DNA of 64,000 bases from JBBIPZ01 sp037442505 [NCBI: Deltaproteobacteria bacterium] (GTDB lineage Bacteria > CALINM01), in contig JBBIPZ010000012.1 in the NCBI GenBank assembly GCA_037442505.1, positions 10,118 to 74,117 on the forward strand, read 5' to 3'. The translations under genes and the position numbers were made by a program. The notes beneath the pieces are model-generated. The model was not told the origin of the DNA. It ran no database searches and was given only the letters and a program-made list of their open reading frames with translations. Position 1 is the first letter of the stretch, and each line of letters opens with the position of its first letter. Below, in pieces: positions 1-10,655 of this stretch.

Positions 1-1299
1 TGCAAAAGCCTTTACTGTTCTTTCATCAGTCATCTCTATACTTACGTTTTTGATATGCATAAGATATTTTTTTGCTTCATCAGGTAGTCTATCTGTAGCA
101 AATACACCATCTGCAAGTATGTCTCCGAAGCCTTCTCTTTTTGAAACCATATACAACATCTTTTCAATTGCGTCTATATTACCCCACTCAAAAGGAACAC
201 CTAACTCTTTTTCAGTTAGTATTCCTTTTTCATATAAGGTCATAATCCAGCCAAAGTAGCCACCACCTGAGATTGTATCAATGCCTAACCTATTGCATAT
301 TCCGACAAGATGTAAAACGCCCTCCAAACTCAAGTTACCTAACTGGTTTCCAAAAGATGAGACAGAGGCGTATTCTGGACCTTCCCCTTTTAACAAGCCA
401 AAGATTGAATGTGACTTGTACCTGTGGCGACAATGAACGGGACATCCGCTACAGGCGACCATTCCCGTTGCATATTTATCTAAGCTTTCTGCTTCTAAAT
501 TTTCTGCATCACGCCCTATATGAGTCTTTTGATGATATCTGTAGCTTAAGAAACCTTTTTCATTTGCATAATGTAGTAACAATGGTGAACCGTACCTACC
601 TAAAGCCTTAGCCCATCCTGTCTTTAAAAGCTTATCGGTCACATTTATCATCGCATTTGTCAATCTTTCCGGGTTTTTTATATTAAAATGCTTGTCGCCA
701 ATAGCGACAATTGCCTTGAGCTTTTTACTGCCAAAAACAGCCCCCATGCCTGTCCTTCCTGCCATGCTTTTGTACCCTGAAGCAACAGTTGAATATCTAA
801 CAAGATTTTCTCCTGCGGGTCCTATGCATATGATTTTCGCATCGTCGTTATTTAGTTCGCTTCTAATATTGGTTTGTGTATCGTAGGTATCCAATCCCCA
901 TAGGTGAGATGCAGGTTTAAATTCTACCTTATCGTTATTAATAAGGAGATACACAGGTTCTTTGCTCTTTCCGGTAATAATCACATGACTTATGCCGCAA
1001 CGCGTAAGCTCAGACGGGAAATATCCCCCTATGTTAGAGTCTCCGAGATATCCGCTTTCTGGCGATTTGCCTGAAATATTCATTCGTCCGAAGTAGATAC
1101 CGTTTAGCAGACCGCAGCCCAAAATAATCGGATTTTCTGCATCAAAAGGTTTAATATTTTTATCAACCATATTGTTGAGATAAGCCATATTTAATCCCCT
1201 GCCGCCCAGATAACGTTTTCTAAGCTCCAATGGAATATCTTCTAAGGCATAGGTTTTGTTTGTAAGGTCTATTTTTAATAGTTTTCTGCTTAAAGGCAT
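1..1299 (-). CDS. Aldehyde:ferredoxin oxidoreductase family protein (3' end outside window)
   Basis: A tungstopterin enzyme family that oxidises aldehydes to acids, or related substrates, with ferredoxin as electron partner. The reading frame is open from the ATG at 1299 to base 1, giving about 433 residues; the C-terminal third lies outside the window. I see the family N-terminus with YLGGRGL, the GMGAVFGSKKLKAI segment, and the CxxCxxxC cluster motif (CSGCPVHC, bases about 440-465), which provides three of the four [4Fe-4S] ligands. The ATG overlaps the stop of the GNAT gene (TAATG), so translation is probably coupled. It is the last visible gene of an operon with an activase and a ferredoxin. 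The family includes BamB-like subunits of class II benzoyl-CoA reductase, so the substrate cannot be named. Confidence 0.9.
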   Translation of the reverse strand, partial: MPLSRKLLKIDLTNKTYALEDIPLELRKRYLGGRGLNMAYLNNMVDKNIKPFDAENPIILGCGLLNGIYFGRMNISGKSPESGYLGDSNIGGYFPSELTRCGISHVIITGKSKEPVYLLINNDKVEFKPASHLWGLDTYDTQTNIRSELNNDDAKIICIGPAGENLVRYSTVASGYKSMAGRTGMGAVFGSKKLKAIVAIGDKHFNIKNPERLTNAMINVTDKLLKTGWAKALGRYGSPLLLHYANEKGFLSYRYHQKTHIGRDAENLEAESLDKYATGMVACSGCPVHCRHRYKSHSIFGLLKGEGPEYASVSSFGNQLGNLSLEGVLHLVGICNRLGIDTISGGGYFGWIMTLYEKGILTEKELGVPFEWGNIDAIEKMLYMVSKREGFGDILADGVFATDRLPDEAKKYLMHIKNVSIEMTDERTVKAFA

Positions 1300-1739
1300 T
1301 AAAGCACCTCCAGTTCTAAATTTAATCTTTTTGATGGACTAAAACCGTGATTGCTGAAAAAATTGATAAGTTTAACGTCTCCAAAGTTTACTAAAGTGTA
1401 AATTTTATTAATTCTGCAAGCCTTCATATTGGCAATAAACTGTTCAAGTAGTTTGCTCCCTACGCCTAATTTGTTGTACTTTGGCATTATGCCTATTGTA
1501 TCAATATAAGCCACATCTTCTGGTATCCCATACTCTCCTTGATATACCTGACCAATTAAAAATCCAACTGGCATATTATCAACCTCTGCAATTAATGATA
1601 CTGATAGCCTTCCAGAACCAAAAATCTCCTCAAATTTTCTGTTGTAATAAGCCTCCCTGTTCCTGTTAGTGACTTCTCTATCAATGAGTATGAGAGCCTG
1701 TAAATCTTGTTTTTTCAATGGTCTGATATTTATTTCCAA
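1299..1739 (-). CDS. GNAT family N-acetyltransferase
   Basis: A 146-residue single-domain GNAT protein, which would transfer an acetyl group from acetyl-CoA to an amine. The acetyl-CoA-binding segment is visible as VGSKLLEQF around residues 92-100, preceded by the typical beta-4 strand (YIDTIGIMPKYNKLG) and followed by a FFSNHGF segment near the C-terminus. The start has an upstream AGGAG-like sequence. It sits between a small Cys protein and the AOR gene and shares its stop with the AOR start. GNAT proteins occur next to AOR-type and benzoyl-CoA-reductase-type genes, but whether it acetylates a protein subunit or a small molecule cannot be seen. Residue-level substrate clues are absent. Confidence 0.85.
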   Translation of the reverse strand: MEINIRPLKKQDLQALILIDREVTNRNREAYYNRKFEEIFGSGRLSVSLIAEVDNMPVGFLIGQVYQGEYGIPEDVAYIDTIGIMPKYNKLGVGSKLLEQFIANMKACRINKIYTLVNFGDVKLINFFSNHGFSPSKRLNLELEVL

Positions 1740-1748
1740 GCTAAGCTC

Positions 1749-1976
1749 CTATTTGCATTTTCTTGTATATACCACTTTATAACGTGTGTTGTCTTGAGCT
1801 TCTTCTAAACAGATTGAGCAATCCGAATCCAACGATCTTTCGTAATCCACCACCAACACTTCAAATCCTAACTCTTTATACATCTGAAGTATTTCAGAAA
1901 GTCTTGGCTCATCATAAATTCCTCTTTTTTCAAATCCTTCCTGCTCAAGCATTTTTCTGTCAATTTTAGTATCCAT
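1749..1976 (-). CDS. Small conserved-looking Cys-containing protein of AOR/activase operon
   Basis: A 75-residue protein starting MDTKIDRKML. A longer in-frame start exists at 2039, but it would lie inside the ferredoxin gene, so I prefer the ATG at 1976, five bases beyond the ferredoxin stop. The sequence shows an alpha/beta pattern with an acidic stretch and a CSIC (CxxC) motif near residue 52 plus a cysteine close to the C-terminus. I do not recognise the family. Its position inside an overlapping operon of activase, ferredoxin, GNAT and AOR indicates a job in the same process, possibly metal or electron handling (inference). Confidence 0.6.
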   Translation of the reverse strand: MDTKIDRKMLEQEGFEKRGIYDEPRLSEILQMYKELGFEVLVVDYERSLDSDCSICLEEAQDNTRYKVVYTRKCK

Positions 1977-1980
1977 AAGC

Positions 1981-2265
1981 CTACCAGCTATGCTCCATAG
2001 CACCATAAGGACACGCAGATACACATGGTAAAGGTTCACGGTTCTTTTTTGGCTTGCATTCAGAGCAAATGTTTTCTAAGCTCTTTTTGTATTCATCTTT
2101 TATTGTTATTATCTTGTCACCATAATCATCTTCTGATATAGCAAAAACACTTTTTGGACAAGCAAAGACACATCTTTTCTCTTTACATTTTGCACATTTT
2201 GAGGTATCGACGGCAATAAAATATTCACCAGAACTATCTGTATATCCATAATGGGCTATCGTCAT
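1981..2265 (-). CDS. Ferredoxin-like protein with two [4Fe-4S] motifs
   Basis: A 94-residue iron-sulfur protein. The first cluster motif is CAKCKEKRCVFACP (C-x2-C-x4-C-x3-C-P) around residues 24-37; the second runs from CSEC to CVSACPYGA near residues 67-88. This spacing resembles the electron-transfer subunits that accompany AOR-family enzymes and BamC-type proteins. Its ATG overlaps the TGA of the activase gene (ATGA), so it is cotranslated with it. A likely role is to carry low-potential electrons between the activase or AOR and their partner. Direction of electron flow cannot be read from sequence. Confidence 0.88.
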   Translation of the reverse strand: MTIAHYGYTDSSGEYFIAVDTSKCAKCKEKRCVFACPKSVFAISEDDYGDKIITIKDEYKKSLENICSECKPKKNREPLPCVSACPYGAMEHSW

Positions 2266-3137
2266 TTATTTTCCTTTTCATAAAGGAATTTTGCGAACAT
2301 TGCTGCCCCCAGTGCGCCTGCTATTTGAGTATCAATTCGTGGTTTTATGGCCTCTAATCCTATAATTTTCTCCACACGTTTAACTATACCAATGTTTTTG
2401 CTAATTCCACCTGTGATGAGAAATTCTGGTTCAATACCTATACGCATCAGAAGATTAGAAACCCGTTCAGCGGTTGCCCTGCAATATGCCGCCAACACTT
2501 TATTTTTTGACCAGCCTTTTTTTAGTAGTAACATCGCTTCTGACTTTGCATAAACAACACATACAGTACTAACAGGATCAGGCTCCTCATCTACGTCTAA
2601 TGAACGAGTGCCTAATTCTTCGATAGGAACCTCTAACAGCTCCGCTAATAGCTCCAATCCTCTGCCTGTTCCTGCTGCACATTTATCGTTCATAAGGAAA
2701 TTTGTTACCTTACCGTTCTCATCTATATGTATTGCTTTACAATCCTGTCCGCCCATATCTAAGATTGTTCTAACTTTGTTGCCGCCAATAATATGAGCAC
2801 CCATTCCGTGACATGAAATCTCTGTCACAGTTTTCTTTGCAAACGGAATGTTTATTCTTCCATAACCGGTTCCGACAATATAATGGCAATCTTCTATCTT
2901 TAATCCTGTGGCAGCTTCAATAATCGAAAATGCTCGTTCTGCATTCTCCTTGCTTACAGCACCGGTTCTTATTATGCTATACGAATAAATCTCACCGTCA
3001 AGACAAACTACGGCTTTTGAGCTGACAGACCCAACGTCAATCCCACAGGTGATAAGCTTAGCATTTCTCCAATCCTTACTGTCATCCACAAATTTTTTTT
3101 CTGCCCAGCGCCAATAATAATTTCCATTACTAAACAA
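2262..3137 (-). CDS. BadF/BadG/HgdC-type ATPase (CoA-substrate-specific enzyme activase)
   Basis: A 291-residue member of the ASKHA ATPase family that includes activators of 2-hydroxyacyl-CoA dehydratases and the ATPase subunits of class I benzoyl-CoA reductase. The ATP site shows GIDVGSVSSKAVV near residue 32 and DMGGQDCKA. The two cysteines that bridge a single [4Fe-4S] cluster across a homodimer are present in NDKCAAGTGRG and STVCVVYAKSEA. GGISKN and a C-terminal GALGAA complete the fold. The start is a TTG preceded by GGGGTG at a usual distance; the in-frame N-terminus contains an aromatic YYWRW segment. It is the first gene of the AOR operon. No dehydratase subunit is visible, so its client protein is unknown. 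Confidence 0.88.
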   Translation of the reverse strand: MFSNGNYYWRWAEKKFVDDSKDWRNAKLITCGIDVGSVSSKAVVCLDGEIYSYSIIRTGAVSKENAERAFSIIEAATGLKIEDCHYIVGTGYGRINIPFAKKTVTEISCHGMGAHIIGGNKVRTILDMGGQDCKAIHIDENGKVTNFLMNDKCAAGTGRGLELLAELLEVPIEELGTRSLDVDEEPDPVSTVCVVYAKSEAMLLLKKGWSKNKVLAAYCRATAERVSNLLMRIGIEPEFLITGGISKNIGIVKRVEKIIGLEAIKPRIDTQIAGALGAAMFAKFLYEKENK

Positions 3138-3551
3138 AACTCACCCCTTAATAATTGCTGTTAAGATGATTAAGCAATGGATATGCCAAAGGTTATTTGT
3201 AATTAATATAAATAAAAACAGTTAGTTGTTATCCGTAATTAACAAAAAAAGAACATCGTTTTACTTAACAGGATAAAATCTAACCAACCTTGCTGGTTGT
3301 TTTTTACCATAAAAGAGACCTTTGAAAAATGTCTCCTACTTTGGGTCACATCCGAAAGCCCCAAGGGGTAAGTTATTAAAAAAAATTATCCCCATTGATT
3401 TTTATAACCTTAGCAAGGTTTTGCATAGGTCTTATTTTAGATATCCAATAAATAAATTATGATACGGACGATGGTGGTAAATTTTTCTTGACGGTAATAA
3501 ATTTATTGCATATAATAAACAATCTTAACGAAACGTTGGAGGTGTGTGGTT
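3138..3551. other. Divergent intergenic region between activase operon and rplU
   Basis: About 410 bases without a convincing gene. It holds the rplU promoter and ribosome-binding site at its right end, a short inverted repeat GAGAC...GTCTC at 3315-3335, an AACCTT-AGC-AAGGTT hairpin near 3409-3423, and another weak stem at 3282-3298 followed by a T run. These hairpins lie upstream of the rplU promoter, so they are not part of its leader; they may be remnants of a dispersed repeat or signals for the divergent operon. Confidence 0.55.
3488..3516 (+). promoter_or_regulatory. Consensus sigma70 promoter for rplU operon
   Basis: TTGACG at 3488-3493, a 17-base spacer and a perfect TATAAT at 3511-3516. 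The GGAGGT ribosome-binding site at 3538-3543 and ATG at 3552 follow. This is the only strong promoter I see before a run of overlapping plus-strand genes extending about 19 kb. Confidence 0.8.
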
Positions 3552-3866
3552 ATGTATGCGGTTATTAAAACTGGTGGCAAACAATATAGAGTGTTTCCCG
3601 GAGAAACCATTTGTGTTGAAAAGTTAGATGTTGAAGCTGGTAATAACGTGACTTTTGGTGAAGTTTTGTTTTTAAAAAGAGATGACGACTCTGTAGTTGT
3701 TGGCGCACCAATAGTTGAAGGTGTGACTGTTTCTGGCAAAGTTTTAAAACACGATAAGGCAAAAAAGGTGCTTGTTTTTAAGAAAAAGAGAAGAAAAAAC
3801 TTTAGCAAACTTTATGGTCACAGGCAGCCTTATACGCAGGTTTTGATTGAAGAGATAAAAGGTTAA
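3552..3866 (+). CDS. rplU: 50S ribosomal protein L21
   Basis: Structural protein of the large ribosomal subunit. The 104-residue product begins [14 protein letters not shown] and ends with the basic KKKRRKNF and [10 protein letters not shown] segments typical of L21. I chose the ATG at 3552, eight bases after GGAGGT, over an in-frame GTG six bases earlier. It is followed by rpmA and obg, the standard bacterial order, and is transcribed from the consensus promoter at 3488-3516. Confidence 0.97.
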   Translation: MYAVIKTGGKQYRVFPGETICVEKLDVEAGNNVTFGEVLFLKRDDDSVVVGAPIVEGVTVSGKVLKHDKAKKVLVFKKKRRKNFSKLYGHRQPYTQVLIEEIKG

Positions 3867-3882
3867 TCAGGAGGTCAATTTT

Positions 3883-5165
<1,283 letters not shown>

Positions 5166-5167
5166 AG

Positions 5168-6298
5168 ATGGTCCAGCGAAAAGATATCAAAAAGGCTAAG
5201 CGAATTGTTGTTAAAATTGGCAGTAGTATTATCACAAACGAGTTTGATGTTATTGATGAGGCTTTTCTGGATTCTCTTGCAAAACAAGTATTATATTTAA
5301 CTAAAAAAGGCAAGGAAATTGTTATCGTTTCATCCGGTGCCGTTGCAGCTGGAATGATGGTTTTAAAGCTTAAGGAAAAGCCAAAAAAGATTTCTGAAAA
5401 ACAGGCAGTTGCAGCATGCGGTCAGGGATATCTGATACATAAATACAGTGAGATTTTTGCACGTTATGGTCTTATAGTAGCGCAGATTCTTTTAACATCT
5501 GAAGATATTTCTGCAAGATCTCGTTATCTTAATGCAAAAAACACGCTTGAAAATCTAATCTCAAGAAAAATTATCCCCATCATAAATGAGAATGATACCG
5601 TTGTAACAAAAGAGATAAAATTGGGCGATAATGATAATTTATCTGCTGAAGTTGCTTGTATTATCGAGGCAGACCTGTTAATAATTTTAAGTGATGTGGA
5701 AGGGTTTTACGATAAAGACCCAAGAGAACATAATGATGCAAAGGTTATAACTACAATTCAAAATATAGACAAATATTTGAAGAAAGCTTCTAATAAAGCT
5801 GGTTCTAATGTTGGAACAGGTGGAATATACACAAAACTGGAGGCTGCAAAAAAAACTATTGTTGTAGGAATACCAACGGTACTTGCAAAGGGACGAGAAG
5901 AAAATATTATATTAAAGGTGCTGGATGGTAAAGATGTGGGAACACTTTTTTGTCCAGGAGAGAAAAAGATATCGCACAAAAAATATTTCATTGCGTTTAA
6001 TGTCAAGCCAAAAGGCAAGTTGTATATTGATAAAGGTGCTATGGAGGCGATTACTAAAAAGGGTAAAAGTTTATTGCCGTCTGGCATACAGAATGTTGTT
6101 GGCAACTTTAAGGCTGGCGATGTTGTAGATATTATTTATGATAAGGAAGTAATTGCAAGGGGACTTATAAATTACAATCTGCTCGAAGTAGAAAAGATAA
6201 AAGGCGGACACACTTCTGAAATTGAAAAAATTTTGGGATACAGGTATGATGATGAAGTGGTACATAGAAACAACATGGTTTTAGTTAAAGCTATTTAG
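5168..6298 (+). CDS. proB: Glutamate 5-kinase
   Basis: First enzyme of proline synthesis; it phosphorylates L-glutamate with ATP. The 376-residue protein has the amino-acid kinase domain ([10 protein letters not shown] at residue 14 onward, [40 protein letters not shown]) and a C-terminal PUA domain from about residue 278 ([14 protein letters not shown] onward). It begins two bases after obg and is followed after eight bases by proA, so the first two proline enzymes are cotranscribed. Confidence 0.97.
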   Translation: MVQRKDIKKAKRIVVKIGSSIITNEFDVIDEAFLDSLAKQVLYLTKKGKEIVIVSSGAVAAGMMVLKLKEKPKKISEKQAVAACGQGYLIHKYSEIFARYGLIVAQILLTSEDISARSRYLNAKNTLENLISRKIIPIINENDTVVTKEIKLGDNDNLSAEVACIIEADLLIILSDVEGFYDKDPREHNDAKVITTIQNIDKYLKKASNKAGSNVGTGGIYTKLEAAKKTIVVGIPTVLAKGREENIILKVLDGKDVGTLFCPGEKKISHKKYFIAFNVKPKGKLYIDKGAMEAITKKGKSLLPSGIQNVVGNFKAGDVVDIIYDKEVIARGLINYNLLEVEKIKGGHTSEIEKILGYRYDDEVVHRNNMVLVKAI

Positions 6299-6306
6299 GA
6301 GGCTTT

Positions 6307-7551
6307 ATGTCTAAGATTTTAGAGATCGCAAAAAAGGCTAAAAAGGCATCTATTTTACTTGCAAAAGCTGACACAAAAGTCAAAGATGAAGCGCTTTTAA
6401 ACATGGCAAAACTTCTTGTTAAAAATAAAGAAAAGATTTTAAAAGCTAATAAAAAGGATCTTGATGAGAATGCAAAAAACTTGAGTAAGGCAATGGTTGA
6501 CAGATTAACACTGACAGAAAAAAGGATAGAAGAGATGGCGGCAGGTATAACTGAAGTGGCTGCTTTAAAAGACCCAGTTGGTGAAGTGGTTAAGATGTGG
6601 AAACGCCCAAATGGACTTATGGTAGGCAAAATGCGCATACCTTTGGGGGTTATCGGCATTATTTATGAAGCACGTCCCAATGTTACCGCAGATGCTGCTT
6701 CCTTATGTATCAAGTCTGGCAACGCTGTGATTTTAAGAGGTGGCAAAGAGGCGTTTAACTCAAACATTGCTATTGGAGAGGTTTTGAGAGAGGCTTTGTT
6801 AAATGCAAAGTTATCAGAGGATTGTGTTCAGATTATTCCGGTGAAAGAGCGAGAAGCAATGGTAGAAATGCTAAAATTAGAAGAATATATAGATTTGATC
6901 ATTCCACGTGGTGGTGAAGGTTTGATAAGATTTGTGGTAGAAAATTCAAAAATACCCGTGATAAAGCATTATAAAGGTGTCTGTCACATTTTTGTTGATA
7001 AAGACGCTGATATTAAAATGGCGGTGGACATTGCTTACAATGCAAAGGTTCAAAGACCCGGCGTATGTAATGCGATGGAGACTTTACTTGTTCATCAAGA
7101 TATTGCTGATAAATTTTTACCAGAAGTCTTTAAAGCCCTTGATAAGGCTGGTGTTGAGATTAGAGGCTGCAAAAAAACACAAAAAATACTCAAGAAGGTA
7201 AAGCTTGCAAAGCCAGAGGATTTTGGCTGTGAATTTCTTGACCTTATTCTGGCGGTAAAAGTAGTTAAAGATTTAGATGAAGCTATTGAACATATAAACA
7301 CATACAGCTCATTGCATACAGAAGCTATAATAACAAGCAGCTATAGCAATGCGCAAAGGTTTTTAAAAGAAGTTAACTCTTCTACGGTCTTGGTTAACGC
7401 CTCGACAAGATTTTCAGATGGCTTTCAGCTGGGATTGGGCGCTGAAATTGGAATAAGTACTACAAAAATTCATGCCTATGGGCCTATGGGTGCGGAGGAG
7501 TTAACCACGACGAAGTTTATAATTTATGGGGATGGGCAAATCAGGAGCTGA
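6307..7551 (+). CDS. proA: Glutamate-5-semialdehyde dehydrogenase (gamma-glutamyl phosphate reductase)
   Basis: Second proline-synthesis enzyme, reducing glutamyl-5-phosphate with NADPH. The 414-residue length is typical. Visible are the [20 protein letters not shown] segment and the catalytic cysteine in [14 protein letters not shown]. The start has an AGGAGG site that overlaps the end of proB. The C-terminal [17 protein letters not shown] is characteristic. The product is unstable and is thought to be channelled from ProB. Confidence 0.97.
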   Translation: MSKILEIAKKAKKASILLAKADTKVKDEALLNMAKLLVKNKEKILKANKKDLDENAKNLSKAMVDRLTLTEKRIEEMAAGITEVAALKDPVGEVVKMWKRPNGLMVGKMRIPLGVIGIIYEARPNVTADAASLCIKSGNAVILRGGKEAFNSNIAIGEVLREALLNAKLSEDCVQIIPVKEREAMVEMLKLEEYIDLIIPRGGEGLIRFVVENSKIPVIKHYKGVCHIFVDKDADIKMAVDIAYNAKVQRPGVCNAMETLLVHQDIADKFLPEVFKALDKAGVEIRGCKKTQKILKKVKLAKPEDFGCEFLDLILAVKVVKDLDEAIEHINTYSSLHTEAIITSSYSNAQRFLKEVNSSTVLVNASTRFSDGFQLGLGAEIGISTTKIHAYGPMGAEELTTTKFIIYGDGQIRS

Positions 7552-7555
7552 TTGA

Positions 7556-8185
7556 ATGAAAATTGGCATTTTTGGCGGTTCTTTCAATCCTGTTCATCTG
7601 GGTCACATAAAGGTTGCGCAGGATGTAAAATCATTGTTAAAGCTCGATGAAGTATGGTTTATGTGTGCAAGTTTTCCTCCCCACAAAAGGGATGTTCAAC
7701 CTTATTTTCATCGCTATAACATGTTAAATTTGGCACTGAAGCATAATCCGTATCTTTTCCCGTCTGACCTTGAAATAAAGAAAAAGTTTTTGTTCACAGT
7801 AGATACCTTATCTTATTTGAATAATGTTTATGGAGAACAACACGATTTTTATTTTTTAATTGGGTTTGATGCGTTTTTAGAAATAACAACATGGAAAAAT
7901 TGGAAGAAACTTTTTACCCTTGCCAACTTTGTAATTTTTAACCGTTCTTCAAGTCAGGAAAATCTTAAAAAGCTGCTGAAAAACTTTTTTTCTATTGATG
8001 TAAAGCATAATCCTGCTACAGACACTTATAATTACAAAAACAAGACGATATATAGCATTAAAGTCAAGAGCTTAAACATTTCAGGAAGTGAAGTGAGAGA
8101 ATTAAGTAAAAAAGGTGGAGATATCTCTACTTTTGTTACAAAGGAGGTATTGGATTACATTGAAGCAAACAATCTTTACAGATAA
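7556..8185 (+). CDS. nadD: Nicotinate-nucleotide adenylyltransferase
   Basis: Converts nicotinate mononucleotide and ATP to deamido-NAD in NAD synthesis. The 209-residue protein has the nucleotidyltransferase signature GGSFNPVHLGH at the N-terminus, FPPHKRD, and a C-terminal NISGSEVREL corresponding to the family's ISSTxIR motif. A CAGGAGC-like site lies at the end of proA. Its 3' end overlaps the start of rsfS; the nadD-rsfS pair is a common bacterial arrangement. Confidence 0.95.
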   Translation: MKIGIFGGSFNPVHLGHIKVAQDVKSLLKLDEVWFMCASFPPHKRDVQPYFHRYNMLNLALKHNPYLFPSDLEIKKKFLFTVDTLSYLNNVYGEQHDFYFLIGFDAFLEITTWKNWKKLFTLANFVIFNRSSSQENLKKLLKNFFSIDVKHNPATDTYNYKNKTIYSIKVKSLNISGSEVRELSKKGGDISTFVTKEVLDYIEANNLYR

Positions 8186-8558
8186 GTTTTTGAGAAAGAA
8201 AAAGATAACTAAATACGCAAAGATAATTAAAGAGTTATGGGAAAAGAAGGCTGAAAAAGTTGTTGCGCTTGATATCACTAAGTTTTACACCTACGCTGAT
8301 TATGTGTTAATTTGTACAGGTACTTCTACTAAACATACGCAAAGTATTGCAGATGCTATCTACGAAAAGGCGAAAGAACAAAAAAAACAGATATTAATTG
8401 AAGGATACGATGAAGGGACATGGATACTTTTGGACATGGGAGAGCTGGTAGTTCATATCTTTACGGAGGACAAACGTGATTTGTATAATCTGGAAGGGCT
8501 ATGGTTTGATGCTCCCTATTACCAGATAATAGAAAAGGAAGCCATTGCTAATGGATGA
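8160..8558 (+). CDS. rsfS: Ribosomal silencing factor RsfS
   Basis: A roughly 132-residue protein that binds L14 and blocks subunit joining under starvation. Family features are KAEKVVALDI, YADYVLICTGTS, HTQSIADAI and the C-terminal VVHIFTEDKRDLYNLEGLW segment. I choose the TTG at 8160, twelve bases after AAGGAGG at 8141-8147; a GTG at 8115 would make a longer, unlikely N-terminus buried in nadD. It overlaps both nadD and cheR and so forms the junction between housekeeping and chemotaxis genes. Confidence 0.9.
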   Translation: MKQTIFTDKFLRKKKITKYAKIIKELWEKKAEKVVALDITKFYTYADYVLICTGTSTKHTQSIADAIYEKAKEQKKQILIEGYDEGTWILLDMGELVVHIFTEDKRDLYNLEGLWFDAPYYQIIEKEAIANG

Positions 8559-9405
8559 AAGCCACATTGAATCATTTATTGATGAAGTTACTTTCAGAAA
8601 AATATTACATTATCTTTCCTCTGAAAAAGCAATAAATGTCAATGCTTTCAAAGAAAATTATTTAAAACGCAGAATTTATTTTAGAGCGATAGCTCTAAAG
8701 TTTCAGGATATTAATGCTTATTGGCATTACCTTATTTCTAATGATGCCGAAATTGAAAAGTTCAGAGACATTTTAACTGTTAATGTAACGTCTTTTTTTA
8801 GAAATCCAGAAGTTTTTGATACGATTAAAAGAAGTTTACTCCCAGAACTTTTTGATTTAAAACTGAAAAATAAAGAAAAATTTATTAAAATTTTAAGCAT
8901 TGGATGTGCATCAGGCGAGGAGCCTTATTCAATAGCGATAATGCTAAAAGAGTATTTTCCCGAAGAAATCAAGGTTGTTAAGCCTTACATTCTTGGTATA
9001 GATTTTGATAATCAATCAATAAATCATGCGAGGTTTGGTGTATACGAAACGCAAAAAGTTGCCGGTTTATCAGAAACTTTAAAAAAAAAATATTTTGGTA
9101 TGATTGATAATAGACATTATGAGATAAAATCTGAAGTGAAGAATATGGTTATTTTCAGGCAGGACGATATCTTTTTGAGGGATTTGAAAAAGTCTTGGGA
9201 TATTATTTTTTGTCGAAATGTTTTGATTTATATAAATCCTGAATCACAAATAGTGTTGTTGACGAAAATTATTTCTGCATGTAGGGAAGGTGGATATTTA
9301 GTTTTGGGAAAGTCTGAAGGATTGATTGGTAAGTTGAGAAGTTATTTTTACCCAAAGTACCCCAAAGAAAGAATATATGTAAAAAGGAGAGTTTATGAGA
9401 GTTAG
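8551..9405 (+). CDS. cheR: Chemotaxis protein methyltransferase CheR
   Basis: Methylates glutamates of chemoreceptors using S-adenosylmethionine. The 284-residue protein shows an N-terminal helical domain, [12 protein letters not shown], the SAM-binding [17 protein letters not shown] and the late [14 protein letters not shown] and [11 protein letters not shown] motifs. The ATG at 8551 lies inside the end of rsfS; a TTG six bases earlier is an alternative. The 3' end overlaps the receptor gene. No cheB is present in this cluster, so the demethylating partner must be elsewhere or be replaced by CheD. Confidence 0.95.
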   Translation: MDESHIESFIDEVTFRKILHYLSSEKAINVNAFKENYLKRRIYFRAIALKFQDINAYWHYLISNDAEIEKFRDILTVNVTSFFRNPEVFDTIKRSLLPELFDLKLKNKEKFIKILSIGCASGEEPYSIAIMLKEYFPEEIKVVKPYILGIDFDNQSINHARFGVYETQKVAGLSETLKKKYFGMIDNRHYEIKSEVKNMVIFRQDDIFLRDLKKSWDIIFCRNVLIYINPESQIVLLTKIISACREGGYLVLGKSEGLIGKLRSYFYPKYPKERIYVKRRVYES

Positions 9406-10651
9406 CCTGAGCCAAAAATATCTTTTAGGTAACATCGTAATTATTTTGATTGTTGTCTTTATACCGCTTATTTTTCAGATATTTAATGTCAATATTGAGT
9501 ATGGCAGGATTATCGCGGTAATCATAGCGGTACTGAGCGGTTTTGGTTTTGGGATCCTTTTTTCTAAAAGCTTCACATCCGATATAAAAAGACTTTCCAA
9601 CTTAACGGTAAATATAAGTCAGGGTGATTTGACAGAGATGCCTTCTGCGGAAAGGAAAAAGTTCGATGATGAGGTTGATGACTTAAAATTTTCTATAGCC
9701 CAGATGACAAATTCTATAAGAACACTGCTTGAACATTTGCAAAACACTTCAGAAAAGGTGTCAACTTTGGCACAGTCGCTCTCTATCACCGCACAGGAGA
9801 TCAGTAATTCTGCAACTGAAATTGCTACAACGATCGAAAACGTATCGCTTGGGGCAGAAAATCAAAAAGAGATGGTTGATAAGACATCCAAACTAATCAA
9901 AGAAATGGTTGTGTATATGAATCAGATATCGTCAGGGGCGAAAGATAGTTATGATTTTTCACTTAAGTCTGTCAAGGCAGCTGAAGATAGTATGCAGTTG
10001 ATTCTTTCGGGATTGGAAAAATTAAAGAGCGTATTTAGTAAAATGGAAAATAATGCAAATCTTGTTATAAATTTTAGCGAAAAGACAGGGCAAATTGGCA
10101 AGATTGTTGAAGTTATCACAAACATTGCTCAGCAAACAAATTTGCTTGCGCTTAATGCAACGATAGAAGCGGCAAGGGCTGGTGAATATGGTAGAAGTTT
10201 TGCGGTAGTAGCTGAAGAGGTTAGAAAGCTTGCAGAGACGACAGGACGTTCAGCAGAACAGATAAAAGAGTTGATTGAAAATGTTGAAAAAGAAAGTAAA
10301 ACTGTTGTTCAAAACATACATCAGGGCAAAAGTGAACTGATTGAAGGAGAAAAGTTCTTGGAGATGACAAACAAATCACTCAGTAATATTGTTAATATGA
10401 TTAAAGATGTTGCTGGAAAGGTTGGTAAAATAACACTGCTAACAGAAAAAGTAGATATGGGAACAACAGAAATGGTTAAGGCTGTGGACGATATATTTAA
10501 GGTAACCAATGATAATGCCGCTGCTACGGAAGAAGTTTCTGCTGCTACTGAAGAACAGACAGCAGCGATGGAAGAAATGGCGCAATCTGCGAAGGAACTC
10601 TCCGTACTTTCTGAAGAACTTAGAAACATCATTTCTGAATACAAGGTTTAG
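9395..10651 (+). CDS. Methyl-accepting chemotaxis protein without large sensor domain
   Basis: A 418-residue chemoreceptor. Two membrane segments (about 10-30 and 37-57) are separated by only a few residues, so there is no periplasmic ligand domain. A HAMP-like region follows (about 58-115), then the signalling coiled coil with the hairpin tip around residues 232-300 ([30 protein letters not shown], read in parts) and the EEVRKLAE segment. A GGAGAG site precedes the ATG inside cheR. The lack of a sensor domain suggests it responds to membrane or cytoplasmic state, or signals as part of an array with other receptors. Confidence 0.93.
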   Translation: MRVSLSQKYLLGNIVIILIVVFIPLIFQIFNVNIEYGRIIAVIIAVLSGFGFGILFSKSFTSDIKRLSNLTVNISQGDLTEMPSAERKKFDDEVDDLKFSIAQMTNSIRTLLEHLQNTSEKVSTLAQSLSITAQEISNSATEIATTIENVSLGAENQKEMVDKTSKLIKEMVVYMNQISSGAKDSYDFSLKSVKAAEDSMQLILSGLEKLKSVFSKMENNANLVINFSEKTGQIGKIVEVITNIAQQTNLLALNATIEAARAGEYGRSFAVVAEEVRKLAETTGRSAEQIKELIENVEKESKTVVQNIHQGKSELIEGEKFLEMTNKSLSNIVNMIKDVAGKVGKITLLTEKVDMGTTEMVKAVDDIFKVTNDNAAATEEVSAATEEQTAAMEEMAQSAKELSVLSEELRNIISEYKV

Positions 10652-10655
10652 ATTG

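Noticed and set aside
3282-3306. Rho-independent terminator or riboswitch upstream of rplU
   Set aside because: A 5-bp stem with a T run exists, but no plus-strand gene precedes it and the rplU promoter lies downstream, so it cannot control either.
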